Assembly: GCF_030697375.1 (NCBI RefSeq)
Contig: NZ_JAUYQD010000010.1
Coordinates: 1-55,612, forward strand
DNA length: 55,612 nucleotides
Direction: 5' to 3'
From: Rhodoferax sp.
GTDB lineage: Bacteria > Pseudomonadota > Gammaproteobacteria > Burkholderiales > Burkholderiaceae_C
Shown: one piece after another, positions 14,701 through 23,781 of the stretch
Layout: the number at the start of each line of letters is the position of its first letter
How positions within the stretch are numbered: the stretch's first letter is position 1
The notes under the pieces: model-generated
Database searches by the model: none
What the model was told of the DNA's origin: nothing
The model's input: only the letters and a program-made list of their open reading frames with translations
Made by a program: the position numbers and the translations under genes

Positions 14701-16125
14701 ATGAAAATAGTGAATGCGACCATCCCGCTCACCGCCGCCCCCCATGCGCCGGTGAGCGCCACCGCCCCAGCACAGGCGTCGCCCTGGCCCGTTTTCTGGA
14801 TCGTCAGCATCGCCGTGTTCCTGGTCTCGCTGGACACCACCATGCTGTTCGCTGCGTTTGGGGCCATACGCGCGGGCTTCCCCGGCACCTCGGCGGCCGA
14901 CATGTCATGGGTGCTGAACGCTTACACCGTCGTTTACGCGGCCATGCTGATTCCGGCCGGTGGGTTGGCCGACACCCATGGCCGCAAAAAGGTGTTCATG
15001 CTCGGCGTCACGCTGTTTCTGGCCGCCTCGGCCGCCTGCGGGCTGGCGGGCACGGTCGGCTGGCTGATCGCGGCGCGCGTGGCGCAGGCGGTGGGCGCGG
15101 CGATGCTGACGCCCGCCTCGCTGTCCATCGTGCTTGACGCCTTCCCGCACAGCAAACGCGCCGTGGCGGTCAGTTTGTGGGGCGCGGTGGGCGGCCTCGC
15201 GGCGGCCATCGGGCCTAGCGTGGGGTCGTTCATTGTCGATACAGTGGGCTGGCCGTGGGCCTTTTACCTGAACCTGCCGCTGGGCGCGCTGTCGCTGTGG
15301 CGTGGTGCCGCCTTGCTGAAAGAGGCCAAGAAGCCCGCAAGCCGGCGCCCGGTCGATGGGGTCGGCATGGGCTTGCTGATCGTCGGTGTGGGTGCGCTCG
15401 CCTTGGGCATCGTGCAGTTGGATTCACCACGCTGGTCCGCCAGCGAATTGGCGGTGGCCGCCAGCACCGGGGTCATTGCGCTGATCGGCTTTGTGCAGTG
15501 GGCCCGCGTTGCGCCCGCCCCGCTGGTCGACCTGCGGCTGTTCCAACACCGCACCTACACCTTTGTGAACCTGGCCACCCTGGCCTTCGGCATTGCCTTC
15601 TCGATGATGTTCTTCGCGTTCTTCTTCTACATGACCGAGGTCTGGCACTACACGCTGCCGCAGGCGGGCCTGGCCATCACGCCGGGGCCTTTGCTCGTGA
15701 TTCCCTTTGCGATCCTGTCCGGGCGCCTGGCGACCCGGCTCGGGCACCGGCCCTTTCTGGTCGGTGGAGGGCTGATCTACGCCTGCAGCGGCCTGTGGTT
15801 TTTGCTCGTGCCCGGCGCCCAGCCGGCCTACCTGGCGCACTGGCTCCCGGGATTGATCCTGGCCGGTATCGGTGTCGGGCTGGTGTTGCCCTCGCTCTCG
15901 GCTGCGGCCGTGAACCGCTTGCCGGCCGACCAGTACGCCGTGGGCAGCGCGGTGAATCAGGCCACGCGCCAGATCGGCTCGGTGATGGGTGTGGCGATCA
16001 CGGTGCTGCTGCTCGGCCACCCCGGTTTGACCCACCAAAGCTTCGTCCCGCTGTACCTGTGCCATGTGGCGCTGGCGCTCTTGACGGCCCTGCTGTGCTG
16101 GCCGGTCAACACCAGGCCGCAATAA
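14701..16125 (+). CDS. MFS drug/solute exporter, DHA2 (14-helix) type
   Basis: A 474-residue membrane protein. An N-terminal helix begins at WPVFWIVSIAVFLVSLDTTM, with the DHA2-type motif D(S)T near residue 42. Motif A is GGLADTHGRKKVF near 83, and motif C-like GLAAAIGPSVGSFIVD is near 163. About 14 membrane segments are expected. AAGGAG lies eight bases upstream of the ATG. It is controlled, by inference, by the TetR protein just upstream. The substrate cannot be read from sequence. Confidence 0.9.
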   Translation: MKIVNATIPLTAAPHAPVSATAPAQASPWPVFWIVSIAVFLVSLDTTMLFAAFGAIRAGFPGTSAADMSWVLNAYTVVYAAMLIPAGGLADTHGRKKVFMLGVTLFLAASAACGLAGTVGWLIAARVAQAVGAAMLTPASLSIVLDAFPHSKRAVAVSLWGAVGGLAAAIGPSVGSFIVDTVGWPWAFYLNLPLGALSLWRGAALLKEAKKPASRRPVDGVGMGLLIVGVGALALGIVQLDSPRWSASELAVAASTGVIALIGFVQWARVAPAPLVDLRLFQHRTYTFVNLATLAFGIAFSMMFFAFFFYMTEVWHYTLPQAGLAITPGPLLVIPFAILSGRLATRLGHRPFLVGGGLIYACSGLWFLLVPGAQPAYLAHWLPGLILAGIGVGLVLPSLSAAAVNRLPADQYAVGSAVNQATRQIGSVMGVAITVLLLGHPGLTHQSFVPLYLCHVALALLTALLCWPVNTRPQ

Positions 16126-16204
16126 CTCGCCACACGCTGAGGTGCAGCCCGCGAATCGCCGGTAAAAGCTGGCGCCCCTAGCCCGCGGCGCCACCGGCTA
16201 TTTA

Positions 16205-17272
16205 TTACAGTGCCGGATCGCGCATTTCCCAGCGGATGGCATCGATTTGCTTGAGCAGCTCGGGCGACAAGGGGGTGACCCAGGCGTTGATGTCTTCGTC
16301 GAGCTGCGCCACCGAAGTGACGCCGATGATGGTGCTGGCGACCTGCCATTTGGTGTAGCAAAAGGCCAGGGCCAGTTGCGTGGGCGTCAAGCCGTTGTCC
16401 CGCGCCAGGGCGTTGTAGCGCCGCGCGGCGGCCAGCGCCTCGGGGCGGCCCCAGCGCTGCTTGCGGGTGGACTCGAACTTGGCGATGCGCGCCTCGGCCG
16501 GCGCATCCGGGCCGGTCAGGCCCGAGGCGTCGTATTTGCCGGTGAGCAAGCCAAAGGCCAGGGGCGAATAGGCCAGCAGCGACACGCCCAAGCGGTGCAT
16601 GGTTTCGTCCAGCCCGTTTTCCACGGTGCGGTTCAGCAGGCAGTAGGCGTTTTGCACCGTGGCCACGCGCGGCAACCCAAATTGCTCGGCCAGGCGCACA
16701 AACTCGTGCACGCCGTACGGCGTTTCGTTGGACAGGCCCACGGCGCGCACCTTGCCGGCCTGCACCAATTGGCCCAGCGCCTCCAACTGCACCTGCATGG
16801 AAGTGGCGCTCACGTTCTCATTTTTGGGGTTGTAATAGGCCCCGCCAAACATGGGCACATGGCGCACTGGCCAATGGATCTGGTAGAGGTCGATCACCTC
16901 GGTCTGCAGGCGCCGCAAACTGCCTTCGCAGGCGGCGATGATGTCGGCGGCCGTCAAATCGGCGCTGCCGCCGCGCACCCAGGGCATGCCGCGCGAGGGG
17001 CCGGCCACCTTGGTCGCCAGCACCAGCTTCTGGCGCGCTGTCGGGTTTTGGGCCAGCCAGTGGCCGATGATTTTTTCCGTGGCGTTGAAGGTTTCGGGCC
17101 GGGGCGGCACGGCGTACATCTCGGCCGTGTCGATGAAATTGACGCCGCGCTCCAGCGCGCGGTCGAGGATGGCGTGGGCGGTGGGCTCATCCACCTGCTC
17201 CCCAAAAGTCATGGTGCCCAGGCAGATGGGGGTGACGTGCAGGTCGCTGGACCCAAGTTGGATGGTTTTCAT
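16205..17272 (-). CDS. Aldo/keto reductase (Tas-like)
   Basis: A 355-residue NADP-dependent oxidoreductase. It starts at ATG 17272 (MKTIQLGSSDLHVTPICLGT) rather than 17314. Motifs are GVNFIDTAEMY with the catalytic Asp and Tyr near residues 46-52, LVLATKVAGPSRGM with the catalytic Lys, and IDLYQIHWP with the His. The long insert with WVRGGSADLT is typical of the E. coli Tas group. It starts 10 bp after the end of the acyl-CoA synthetase gene and is probably co-transcribed with it. Confidence 0.9.
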   Translation of the reverse strand: MKTIQLGSSDLHVTPICLGTMTFGEQVDEPTAHAILDRALERGVNFIDTAEMYAVPPRPETFNATEKIIGHWLAQNPTARQKLVLATKVAGPSRGMPWVRGGSADLTAADIIAACEGSLRRLQTEVIDLYQIHWPVRHVPMFGGAYYNPKNENVSATSMQVQLEALGQLVQAGKVRAVGLSNETPYGVHEFVRLAEQFGLPRVATVQNAYCLLNRTVENGLDETMHRLGVSLLAYSPLAFGLLTGKYDASGLTGPDAPAEARIAKFESTRKQRWGRPEALAAARRYNALARDNGLTPTQLALAFCYTKWQVASTIIGVTSVAQLDEDINAWVTPLSPELLKQIDAIRWEMRDPAL

Positions 17273-17282
17273 GCGCAGGAGT

Positions 17283-19118
17283 TTAGGGTTGCCCAGGAGT
17301 TTTTGCTGTCGCACGGGCTTCTGCGCGGGCCTCTTCCTGCAGACGTAACACCCGGCGCTGCACCTTGCCGGTGGTGGTCATGGGCAGCGCGTCCACAAAT
17401 TCGATCTCTTTGGGGTACTCGTAGGGCGCCAGCAGGCCTTTCACATGGGTCTGCAACTCCAGCGTGAGTTGGGCATGTAATCGGGCTCTAGCCCCCGTAT
17501 CACCTGCGCAAGCAGCTATGAAATCAGGAGCAATAACCACATAGGCCTTGACCAGCGCGCCGCGCTCGGGGTCGGGCTTGGGCACCACGGCGGCGTTGGC
17601 CACGGCCGGGTGCTTGACCAGGCAGTTTTCAATTTCGCCGGGGCCAATGCGGTAGCCCGCCGCCTTGAACACATCGTCCGAGCGGCCCTGGTACCAGAGG
17701 TAACCGTCGGTATCGCGCACCGCCAAATCGCCGGTACGGCACCATTCGCCGTCGCCGTTGCTGCCGGTGAATTTCTCCCGGGTGGCTGCTTCGTTTTTCC
17801 AGTAGCCCAGAAAGAAAATGGGGTCAGGCTGGCCCTGCACGTCCAGGCGGTTCAGCGCCACGTCCCCCGGCACGCCCACCGGGCATTCGCGGCCGTCGTC
17901 ATCGATCACCGCCACCCGGTGGCCGGGGTAGCCCATGCCCATGCTGCCCGGCTTGGCGGGCCACAGCCGCGTGCAGTTGCCCACGATGTAGTTGACCTCG
18001 GTCTGGCCGAACATTTCATTGGGCTGCACGCCGAGCTGCTGCTCGCAGTAGCCAAACACGGCGTCGCCCACCGCCTCGCCCGCGCTCATGAGGGCCTGCA
18101 GTTGCAGGCCAAACTGCGCTTGCACGGTCTGCTGGCGTGTGCCGGGGTAGGCCTTCATCATGGCCTTGAGCGCGGTGGGGAACAAAAAGGTGTGGGTGAC
18201 CCCGCACTGGCCCATCAGCTCCAGCGCGGATTGCGGGCCAAAGCGCCCGTTGAAGGCGACGATGGTGCGGCCAAAGTACAGCGTGGGCAGCAAGGCGTCC
18301 ATCAGGCCGCCGGTCCAGGCCCAGTCGGCGGGCGACCAGAACACCGCCTGGGAGCCCGTGGGGAGCGCGCCGGCCAGCACCGCTTGGGCCGGGTCAAACC
18401 CAAACCAGTTTTGGCTGCAGACAAAACCGCTCAGGTTGCCGATCAACGCACGGTGCGGAATCAACGCGCCCTTGGGGTTGCCGGTGGTGCCGCTGGTGTA
18501 GATCAGCACCGCCGCTTCCTCGGCCTGCGTCACGGCGGGGGTGAATGCTTCGGGTGCATGGGCCAGTGCTTCGGCAAAATTCAGATCGGCACGGCCCTGG
18601 GTCGCATCCTGGCTGCCAACACCCAGCACGGCGCGCAATTGCGGGCAGTGGGCACGCGCGGACTGCAGCCCGTCCAGGCTGGCGACGTCACAAATGGCGA
18701 GCACCGCCGCGCTGTCGTGCAGGCGGTACTCCAGCGCCTCGGGGCCAAACAGCAGGGACAGCGGCATGGCCACCGCGCCCATTTGCAGCACGGCGATGTA
18801 GGCCACCGCCGTCTCGAAACACTGCGGCATGACGATAGCCACCCGGTCGCCCCGCCCAACCCCTTGGCCCGCCAGCACCTGGGACAGGCGGTTGGCCTGC
18901 GCCTGCAGCTCGGCGTAGGTATGAAATTGGCCTCCAGCCCCCGCAGAATATGCGTGGATAGCTACTCTTTTCATAGCATCTGCATGCGCAGCCCAACGGG
19001 CGCAGCAGACCTCGGCGATATTGAACTGGTCCGGCACCTGCCAAGCAAACTGGCTGTGCAAGGTGCGGTAGGGCTGCAGTGCGTCGGACGCGGGGCGTTG
19101 GGTATCGGGGTTGGCCAT
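17283..19118 (-). CDS. AMP-forming acyl-CoA synthetase (short/medium-chain ACS type)
   Basis: A 611-residue ligase activating a carboxylic acid through an acyl-adenylate to its CoA thioester. Motifs are YTSGTTGNPKGALIPHRAL (A3), MFGQTEVNYIVGNC (A5), WCRTGDLAVRDTDGYLWYQG (A7/A8), DVFKAAGYRIGPGEIE, and the catalytic lysine in LPMTTTGKVQRRVLR. Start is ATG 19116-19118 (MANPDTQRPASD); the open frame continues far upstream but is not coding there. Two copies of the ~50-bp in-frame repeat lie inside it, at the N-terminus (AIHAYSAGAGGQFHT) and C-terminus (IAPDFIAACAGDTGARAR). Substrate is not determinable. Confidence 0.9.
   Translation of the reverse strand: MANPDTQRPASDALQPYRTLHSQFAWQVPDQFNIAEVCCARWAAHADAMKRVAIHAYSAGAGGQFHTYAELQAQANRLSQVLAGQGVGRGDRVAIVMPQCFETAVAYIAVLQMGAVAMPLSLLFGPEALEYRLHDSAAVLAICDVASLDGLQSARAHCPQLRAVLGVGSQDATQGRADLNFAEALAHAPEAFTPAVTQAEEAAVLIYTSGTTGNPKGALIPHRALIGNLSGFVCSQNWFGFDPAQAVLAGALPTGSQAVFWSPADWAWTGGLMDALLPTLYFGRTIVAFNGRFGPQSALELMGQCGVTHTFLFPTALKAMMKAYPGTRQQTVQAQFGLQLQALMSAGEAVGDAVFGYCEQQLGVQPNEMFGQTEVNYIVGNCTRLWPAKPGSMGMGYPGHRVAVIDDDGRECPVGVPGDVALNRLDVQGQPDPIFFLGYWKNEAATREKFTGSNGDGEWCRTGDLAVRDTDGYLWYQGRSDDVFKAAGYRIGPGEIENCLVKHPAVANAAVVPKPDPERGALVKAYVVIAPDFIAACAGDTGARARLHAQLTLELQTHVKGLLAPYEYPKEIEFVDALPMTTTGKVQRRVLRLQEEARAEARATAKTPGQP
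17482..17534 (+). repeat. ~50-bp in-frame dispersed repeat, copy 1 (within acyl-CoA synthetase)
   Basis: The plus strand shows GGCTCTAGCCCCCGT, six variable bases, TGCGCAAGCAGCTAT and GAAATCAGGAGCA. The host gene reads through it without frame change, giving an inserted-looking segment (PDFIAACAGDTGARARL) near residue 530. It shares the AGCCCCCGT...TGCG..AGCAGCTAT order with the other copies. Confidence 0.75.
18929..18978 (+). repeat. ~50-bp in-frame dispersed repeat, copy 2 (within acyl-CoA synthetase)
   Basis: GGCCTCCAGCCCCCG, a variable stretch with TGCGTGGATAGCTAC, then TCTTTTCATAGCA. The last part is the TAGCTA...ATAGCA hairpin half. The gene reads it as KRVAIHAYSAGAGGQ near residue 50. 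Confidence 0.75.
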
Positions 19119-19170
19119 GAAACAACTTTCGTGAACGGGAACAGGTAATTTTGCGAAACTCAAACCAACG

Positions 19171-20124
19171 TCAGCGGCGACCACCGCCACCGCCCGCCCG
19201 GCCACCGCGCTGCCCCGGGGACATGGACTCACCGGGTTTCGATTTTTCCGACATGCCGCCCACCGCCCGCTCGCGCAGGTCGTGCATGCGCTCCACCGCT
19301 TCATCTTTGCCGGGCATCGCTCCACGCGCACGCATATGGTCCACGGCGGCTTTGCGGCTTTCAACAAAGTGCGCGAGGGATTGGTCGCCGCGCAACATCC
19401 CGGATTCACGCAAGCTGGCTTCCATATGGTGGTTGATGTTTCTGGCGTGCTGACTCGCCACCTCGTCGGAAGCCCCGACCAGTCCCCTTCGTGCGTCAAA
19501 CGCCTGTTGTGCACCTGCGGCATCGGGGGCGTGGCGGGTGATGCCACCGCCTGCGCCGCTGAGGGTGCCAATTTCGCCGGACCCCAGCGCCACCGAATTC
19601 TTGGCATTGCCCATGAGCACTTCACCAGAGTGCACCCGCACATGGGTGTCGCTCCCATCGTCCACCATCTCGAAATCGGTCCCCCGTATGCCAACGGTGG
19701 TGGTGCGCGTGCGCAGCGCAACCGAACGTGGCGACGTTTTGGCCAGCCACCCGGTGACCATGCGCAGCGCCCCGCGCAGCAAGGTCAAACTGGCGCTGTC
19801 TTCCAGCTTGGCGGTCGCGCCATACGCCACCAGGGTGAACGCACTCTGCGCCCGCAGCACCAGCAGGGCGCCGTCGGCCAGCAGCACATGCGCGGTCGCA
19901 CCTGTGCCCGTTTCGACCGTCTGCCCCTCTTGCACCCAACCACCGGTCACCGCCACTTCACGCAAGCCTGTGGCGCCGACCACCGAGGCCGCCCCCTCCA
20001 CCCATTGCAGGCGCCCCGGCGCCGATGGCGTTTGCGCCCACACGCTGCGGACCTGCCATCCTGCCAGGATGGGCAAAGAAAAAACCGCCTGCATGCAGCG
20101 ACGGCGCCCTTGATTTTGTGCCAT
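19171..20124 (-). CDS. Exported FecR-domain protein with Gly/Arg-rich tail
   Basis: A roughly 317-residue protein. I choose ATG 20124 because AGGAG is six bases upstream; the ATG at 20130 abuts it. Residues 1-30 look like a signal peptide (RRRCMQAVFSLPILAGWQV, cleaved near VWAQ). A FecR domain follows: WVQEGQTVETGTGATAHVLL near 65, LLRGALRMVTG near 110 and RTRTTTVGIRGTDFEM near 130. The C-terminal half is helical and ends SPGQRGGRAGGGGGRR. FecR domains usually relay signals to sigma factors or sit in periplasmic scaffolds; no sigma factor or receptor is adjacent. Role unknown. Confidence 0.8.
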   Translation of the reverse strand: MAQNQGRRRCMQAVFSLPILAGWQVRSVWAQTPSAPGRLQWVEGAASVVGATGLREVAVTGGWVQEGQTVETGTGATAHVLLADGALLVLRAQSAFTLVAYGATAKLEDSASLTLLRGALRMVTGWLAKTSPRSVALRTRTTTVGIRGTDFEMVDDGSDTHVRVHSGEVLMGNAKNSVALGSGEIGTLSGAGGGITRHAPDAAGAQQAFDARRGLVGASDEVASQHARNINHHMEASLRESGMLRGDQSLAHFVESRKAAVDHMRARGAMPGKDEAVERMHDLRERAVGGMSEKSKPGESMSPGQRGGRAGGGGGRR

Positions 20125-20224
20125 GTCCATCTCCTGTAGGCTGTTGACGCCAAGCAACCATGGCGACAGCGGATCACCGCAATTCGCCCCATCCAGCGCT
20201 ATCGTAGCAACTGGCCTCCGTATG

Positions 20225-21136
20225 ATGGCGCAAATGTACCAAGTCAAAAAACAAGCCCGCAGCGAGTTCGTTCCCATCCGCAACCTCCAGTACCACGTCC
20301 AGGTCTGGGGCGAGCCCTCGCCCGACAAAATTCCGCTGGTGCTGGTGCACGGCTGGATGGACGTGGCGGCCAGCTACCAGTTTGTGGTGGATGCCTTCAG
20401 CCAAGACCACTACATCATTGCCCCCGATTGGCGCGGGTATGGCCAGACCGGCTCCGGCGGCGTCGACAACTTCTGGTTCCCCGACTACCTGGCCGACCTC
20501 GATTTCTTGCTGGACCACTACGCGCCGGGCAGCCAGGTGAACCTGGTGGGCCACAGCCTGGGCGGCAATGTGGTGATGATTTACGCCGGCATCCGCCCCG
20601 AGCGCATTCGCCGCCTGGTCAACCTGGAAGGCTTCGGCATGCCCGCCACCACGCCGGACCAGGCGCCCAAGCGTTATGCCAAGTGGATGGACGAGCTCAA
20701 AGCCCTGCACCGCGGCGAGATGGAGCTCAAAGCCTACGACAGCGCCGCCGGTGTCGCCCGCCGCCTGATGAAGACCAACCCCCGCCTGGGCGAGGACAAG
20801 GCCCACTGGCTGGCCACCCACTGGGCGCAAGAAAACGCCGACGGCAAATGGGCCATCCTGGGCCAGAGCGCCCACAAAATATCCAACGCCCAGTTGTACC
20901 GGGTAGAAGAGGTGCTGGAAATTTACAAGCGCATCAGCATGCCGGTGCTGGCGGTGGAGGCGTCGGACAACAGCCTGGACCTGTGGTGGAACGGCAAGTT
21001 CACCCTGGCGCAGTACCACGAGCGCATCCAGGCCGTGCCCAATGTGGAGATCGCCCGCATCGACGACGCCGGCCACATGATGCACCACGACCAGCCCGAA
21101 GTGCTGGCAACGCTGATTGAGCGTTTTATTGCCTGA
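20225..21136 (+). CDS. Alpha/beta hydrolase
   Basis: A roughly 303-residue hydrolase of the epoxide-hydrolase/haloalkane-type fold. Motifs are LVLVHGWMDVAASY (oxyanion HG), APDWRGYGQTG, the nucleophile elbow VGHSLGGNVVM with Ser, a late Glu/Asp region (VEASDNSLDLW), and the catalytic His in DDAGHMMHHDQPE. The start is uncertain: ATGs at 20222, 20225 and 20234 are all possible and none has a clear ribosome-binding site. It is divergent from the FecR-domain gene. Substrate unknown. Confidence 0.85.
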   Translation: MAQMYQVKKQARSEFVPIRNLQYHVQVWGEPSPDKIPLVLVHGWMDVAASYQFVVDAFSQDHYIIAPDWRGYGQTGSGGVDNFWFPDYLADLDFLLDHYAPGSQVNLVGHSLGGNVVMIYAGIRPERIRRLVNLEGFGMPATTPDQAPKRYAKWMDELKALHRGEMELKAYDSAAGVARRLMKTNPRLGEDKAHWLATHWAQENADGKWAILGQSAHKISNAQLYRVEEVLEIYKRISMPVLAVEASDNSLDLWWNGKFTLAQYHERIQAVPNVEIARIDDAGHMMHHDQPEVLATLIERFIA

Positions 21137-21190
21137 GTTTGATCTCCTACGGATCTCCCACGGGCCCGCCAGCAGCAACGCTTCTGCTCG

Positions 21191-21262
21191 CCCCAATGCA
21201 GAATGCCGGGGCCGATTTCTTTCCCCCGGGAAAGCATGAGGCCCCGGCATTCTGCATTGGGG
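21191..21262. repeat. Long hairpin: 23-bp perfect inverted repeat with a nested 7-bp stem
   Basis: Arms at 21191-21213 and 21240-21262 are perfect reverse complements (CCCCAATGCAGAATGCCGGG begins the left arm). The 26-bp loop contains its own stem CTTTCCC-CC-GGGAAAG. It lies in the 269-bp gap between the hydrolase and prfB with no T-run on either side. It may be a bidirectional terminator or a palindromic repeat (REP/MITE-like). The rest of this gap shows nothing else recognisable. Confidence 0.85.
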
Positions 21263-21405
21263 CAGGCAAGGCAGCAGGCAGCAAAAGGGGAATCCCGGGC
21301 TGGCGTGGGCACACACCGTGCGCAGTGCCGACCCATTTGTAGGCCCAAGCGACACCGGAACTAAAATGGCGGGTTATTTAAACCTTACATCTCAGGACCC
21401 GCACC

Positions 21406-22510
21406 ATGGAAGCAGAACGCATCAACCTCATCGGCACCCAACTCACCGATCTGAGCGCTCGCACCCAAGAGTTACGGGGGTATCTTTGACTACGCTGCCA
21501 AATCTGAACGCCTGCGCACCGTCAACGCTTCGCTAGAAGACCCCACCGTCTGGAACGACCCCAAACGCGCCCAGGAACTGGGCAAAGAGAAAAAAGCGCT
21601 GGACGGCATCGTCGTCACGCTCGATGACCTGGACCGCGAACTCTCCGACAACACCGAGTTGTTCGAGATGAGCAAAGAAGAAGGCGACGAAGCGGGCCTG
21701 ATCACCATCGAAGCCGAGGGCGCCAAACTGGCCGCCATCATCGAAGGGCTGGAATTCCGCCGCATGTTCAACAACCCGGCCGACCCGCTCAACTGCTTCC
21801 TGGACATCCAGGCCGGCGCCGGCGGCACCGAAGCCTGCGACTGGGCCAGCATGCTGCTGCGCCAGTACCTGCGTTATGCCGAGCGCAAAGGCTTCAAGAC
21901 CATCATCGAAGACGAAACCGCGGGCGACACCGCCGGCATCAAAGGCGCCACCATCAAGATCGAGGGTGAATACGCCTTTGGCCTGCTGCGCACCGAAACC
22001 GGTGTACACCGCCTGGTGCGCAAATCGCCGTTCGACAGCTCGGGTGGACGCCACACCAGCTTTGCCAGCGTGTTTGTCTACCCCGAGATCGACGACTCCA
22101 TCGAGATCGACATCAACCCCTCCGACGTGCGCGTGGACACCTTCCGGGCCAGCGGCGCGGGCGGCCAGCACATCAACAAGACCGACTCGGCCGTGCGCCT
22201 GACCCACATTCCCACCGGCATCGTGGTGCAGTGCCAGGACGGCCGCAGCCAGCACAGCAACCGCGACGTGGCGTGGAAACGCCTGCGGTCACGGCTGTAC
22301 GACTTCGAGCTGCGCAAGCAACAGGAAGCCCAGCAAAAGCTGGAAGACACCAAGACCGACGTGGGCTGGGGCCACCAGATCCGCTCCTACGTGCTGGACA
22401 ACAGCCGCATCAAGGACCTGCGCACCAACTACGAAACGTCTGCCACCCAAAAGGTGCTGGACGGCGATCTGGACCCCTTCATTCAGGCGTCTTTGAAGCA
22501 GGGCGTTTAA
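21406..22510 (+). CDS. prfB: Peptide chain release factor 2, with +1 programmed frameshift
   Basis: Release factor for UGA and UAA, 367 residues after frameshifting. The first frame starts at ATG 21406 ([12 protein letters not shown]) and meets TGA at 21487-21489. The sequence GGGGGTATCTTTGACTA there is the universal RF2 recoding site: internal Shine-Dalgarno, CUU slippery codon, UGA, C. The second frame then runs from GAC 21488 to 22510. GGQ is in [17 protein letters not shown], and the SPF tripeptide in [13 protein letters not shown] fits RF2 (UGA reading). Intact, not a pseudogene; low RF2 raises its own synthesis. Confidence 0.97.
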
Positions 22511-22539
22511 AGCGACGCCTGCCCAAACCGGAAACCGCC

Positions 22540-23781
22540 ATGTACCTCAAAAGTCTCAAAGTCCAGCACTACAAAAGCCTGGATGACGTGTCGGTGGACT
22601 TCGCGCCGGACGTCACCGTGGTGGTGGGCCCCAACGGGGTGGGCAAAAGCAACTTTGTGGATGTACTGCGGTTTCTGCGGGATGCGGTGACGGATGACTT
22701 GGAGCATGCGGTGACGAAGCGGGAAGGCATTCAGCGCTTGTTGCAGACGTACAAGACCAAGCCTTACAAGATTGGACTTCGCTTTGACTTCGCTGAAAAA
22801 GACGAGCCAGATACAGCTAGCTATATGTTGCAAATAGCCAGTGTCGGTTCAAGTGACTATCGCGTTGAAAGTGAAGCTTGCAACTTCTTGTTGGATTCGC
22901 TTGGCATCGGTCGTCTTGACTACGATTTTCGATGGACGCGTGATACCAAGGGTCGCACTGAAGCAACATACAGTTTTCTAGATGCGAATGAAAAAAGGAC
23001 AAACACTACAAGTCATCTGAACGAAGGCTATTCTCCTGATGCAATCGCTCTAAGTGCAACCCCTACCAAAGCCGACTCAAAAAATCCGATACAGAGTCCG
23101 ATGTATGGAATCATTGGAATGAGCATTGCGGGATGGAACTACTGCACTATCTACCCCAACACGTTAAAAAAACCCGCTCTGCCCGACCGCGACTCCAAGC
23201 TCATGGAGTCCGGCGACAACTGGGCCTCGGTGATCAAGGCACTCAAACGCTCCCCCAAAGGCCGTGAGGCTTTGGAGCGTATCTACGACGCCATGCGTGC
23301 CGTGCTGCCCACGTTTGAAGAAGTGAGCATCCAGACCGTGGGCAGCTACCTCGTCCCACTTTTCAAATTTCGTGTGGAAGGTGAAACTGCACTGGCGAGC
23401 TTTGACCCGGTGCAGCTCTCAGACGGCACGCTGCGCCTGTTTGGCATCTTGCTTGCCGCTTACCAGTTACCGCGCCCCAAGCTCTTGGTGATTGAAGAGC
23501 CTGAGCAAACGATTTACCCCGGTGCCCTGGCTGTCTTGGCAGACGTATTCAAGGAAATTGGTAAAAACACCCAAGTGCTGATCACGACACACAGCCCTCA
23601 TTTAGTGCAATTCTTCGAGCCCTCGCAAATCCGCGTTGCCGTCATGCACAACGGGATGACACAAATCCGCCCCATTCACCCCCACCAATTGGAAGCGGTG
23701 AACGAAGGCCTGCTCAGCCTGGAAGAGTTCATGACAACAGAGGGATTGCGCCCGGACGACACGGAACCATCGTCCTCATGA
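22540..23781 (+). CDS. AAA (ABC/RecF-like) ATPase, first gene of a two-gene putative defence pair
   Basis: A 413-residue SMC/RecF-type ATPase of the AAA_15/AAA_21 kind. Walker A is VVVGPNGVGKSNFVD at residues 29-43. The signature-like VQLSDGTLRLFGILLA is near 292, Walker B LLVIEEPEQTIYPG near 318, and the H-loop/switch ITTHSPHLVQFF near 350. The middle (about residues 75-205) is variable and coded by visibly AT-richer DNA than prfB or the HAD gene. Its stop overlaps the next ATG (ATGA). OLD, PARIS and Gabija-like systems pair such ATPases with a TOPRIM-type partner, which is what follows. Phage-defence role is inferred. Confidence 0.8.
   Translation: MYLKSLKVQHYKSLDDVSVDFAPDVTVVVGPNGVGKSNFVDVLRFLRDAVTDDLEHAVTKREGIQRLLQTYKTKPYKIGLRFDFAEKDEPDTASYMLQIASVGSSDYRVESEACNFLLDSLGIGRLDYDFRWTRDTKGRTEATYSFLDANEKRTNTTSHLNEGYSPDAIALSATPTKADSKNPIQSPMYGIIGMSIAGWNYCTIYPNTLKKPALPDRDSKLMESGDNWASVIKALKRSPKGREALERIYDAMRAVLPTFEEVSIQTVGSYLVPLFKFRVEGETALASFDPVQLSDGTLRLFGILLAAYQLPRPKLLVIEEPEQTIYPGALAVLADVFKEIGKNTQVLITTHSPHLVQFFEPSQIRVAVMHNGMTQIRPIHPHQLEAVNEGLLSLEEFMTTEGLRPDDTEPSSS

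Noticed and set aside
19119..19721. N-terminal extension of the acyl-CoA synthetase by 201 residues
   Set aside because: The extension lies over the FecR-domain gene in another frame. The family N-terminus begins near MANPDTQ at 19118.
21406..21489. Interpreting prfB as two genes or as a frameshifted pseudogene
   Set aside because: The TATCTTTGAC context with an upstream GGGGG is the standard RF2 recoding signal and both frames match RF2.
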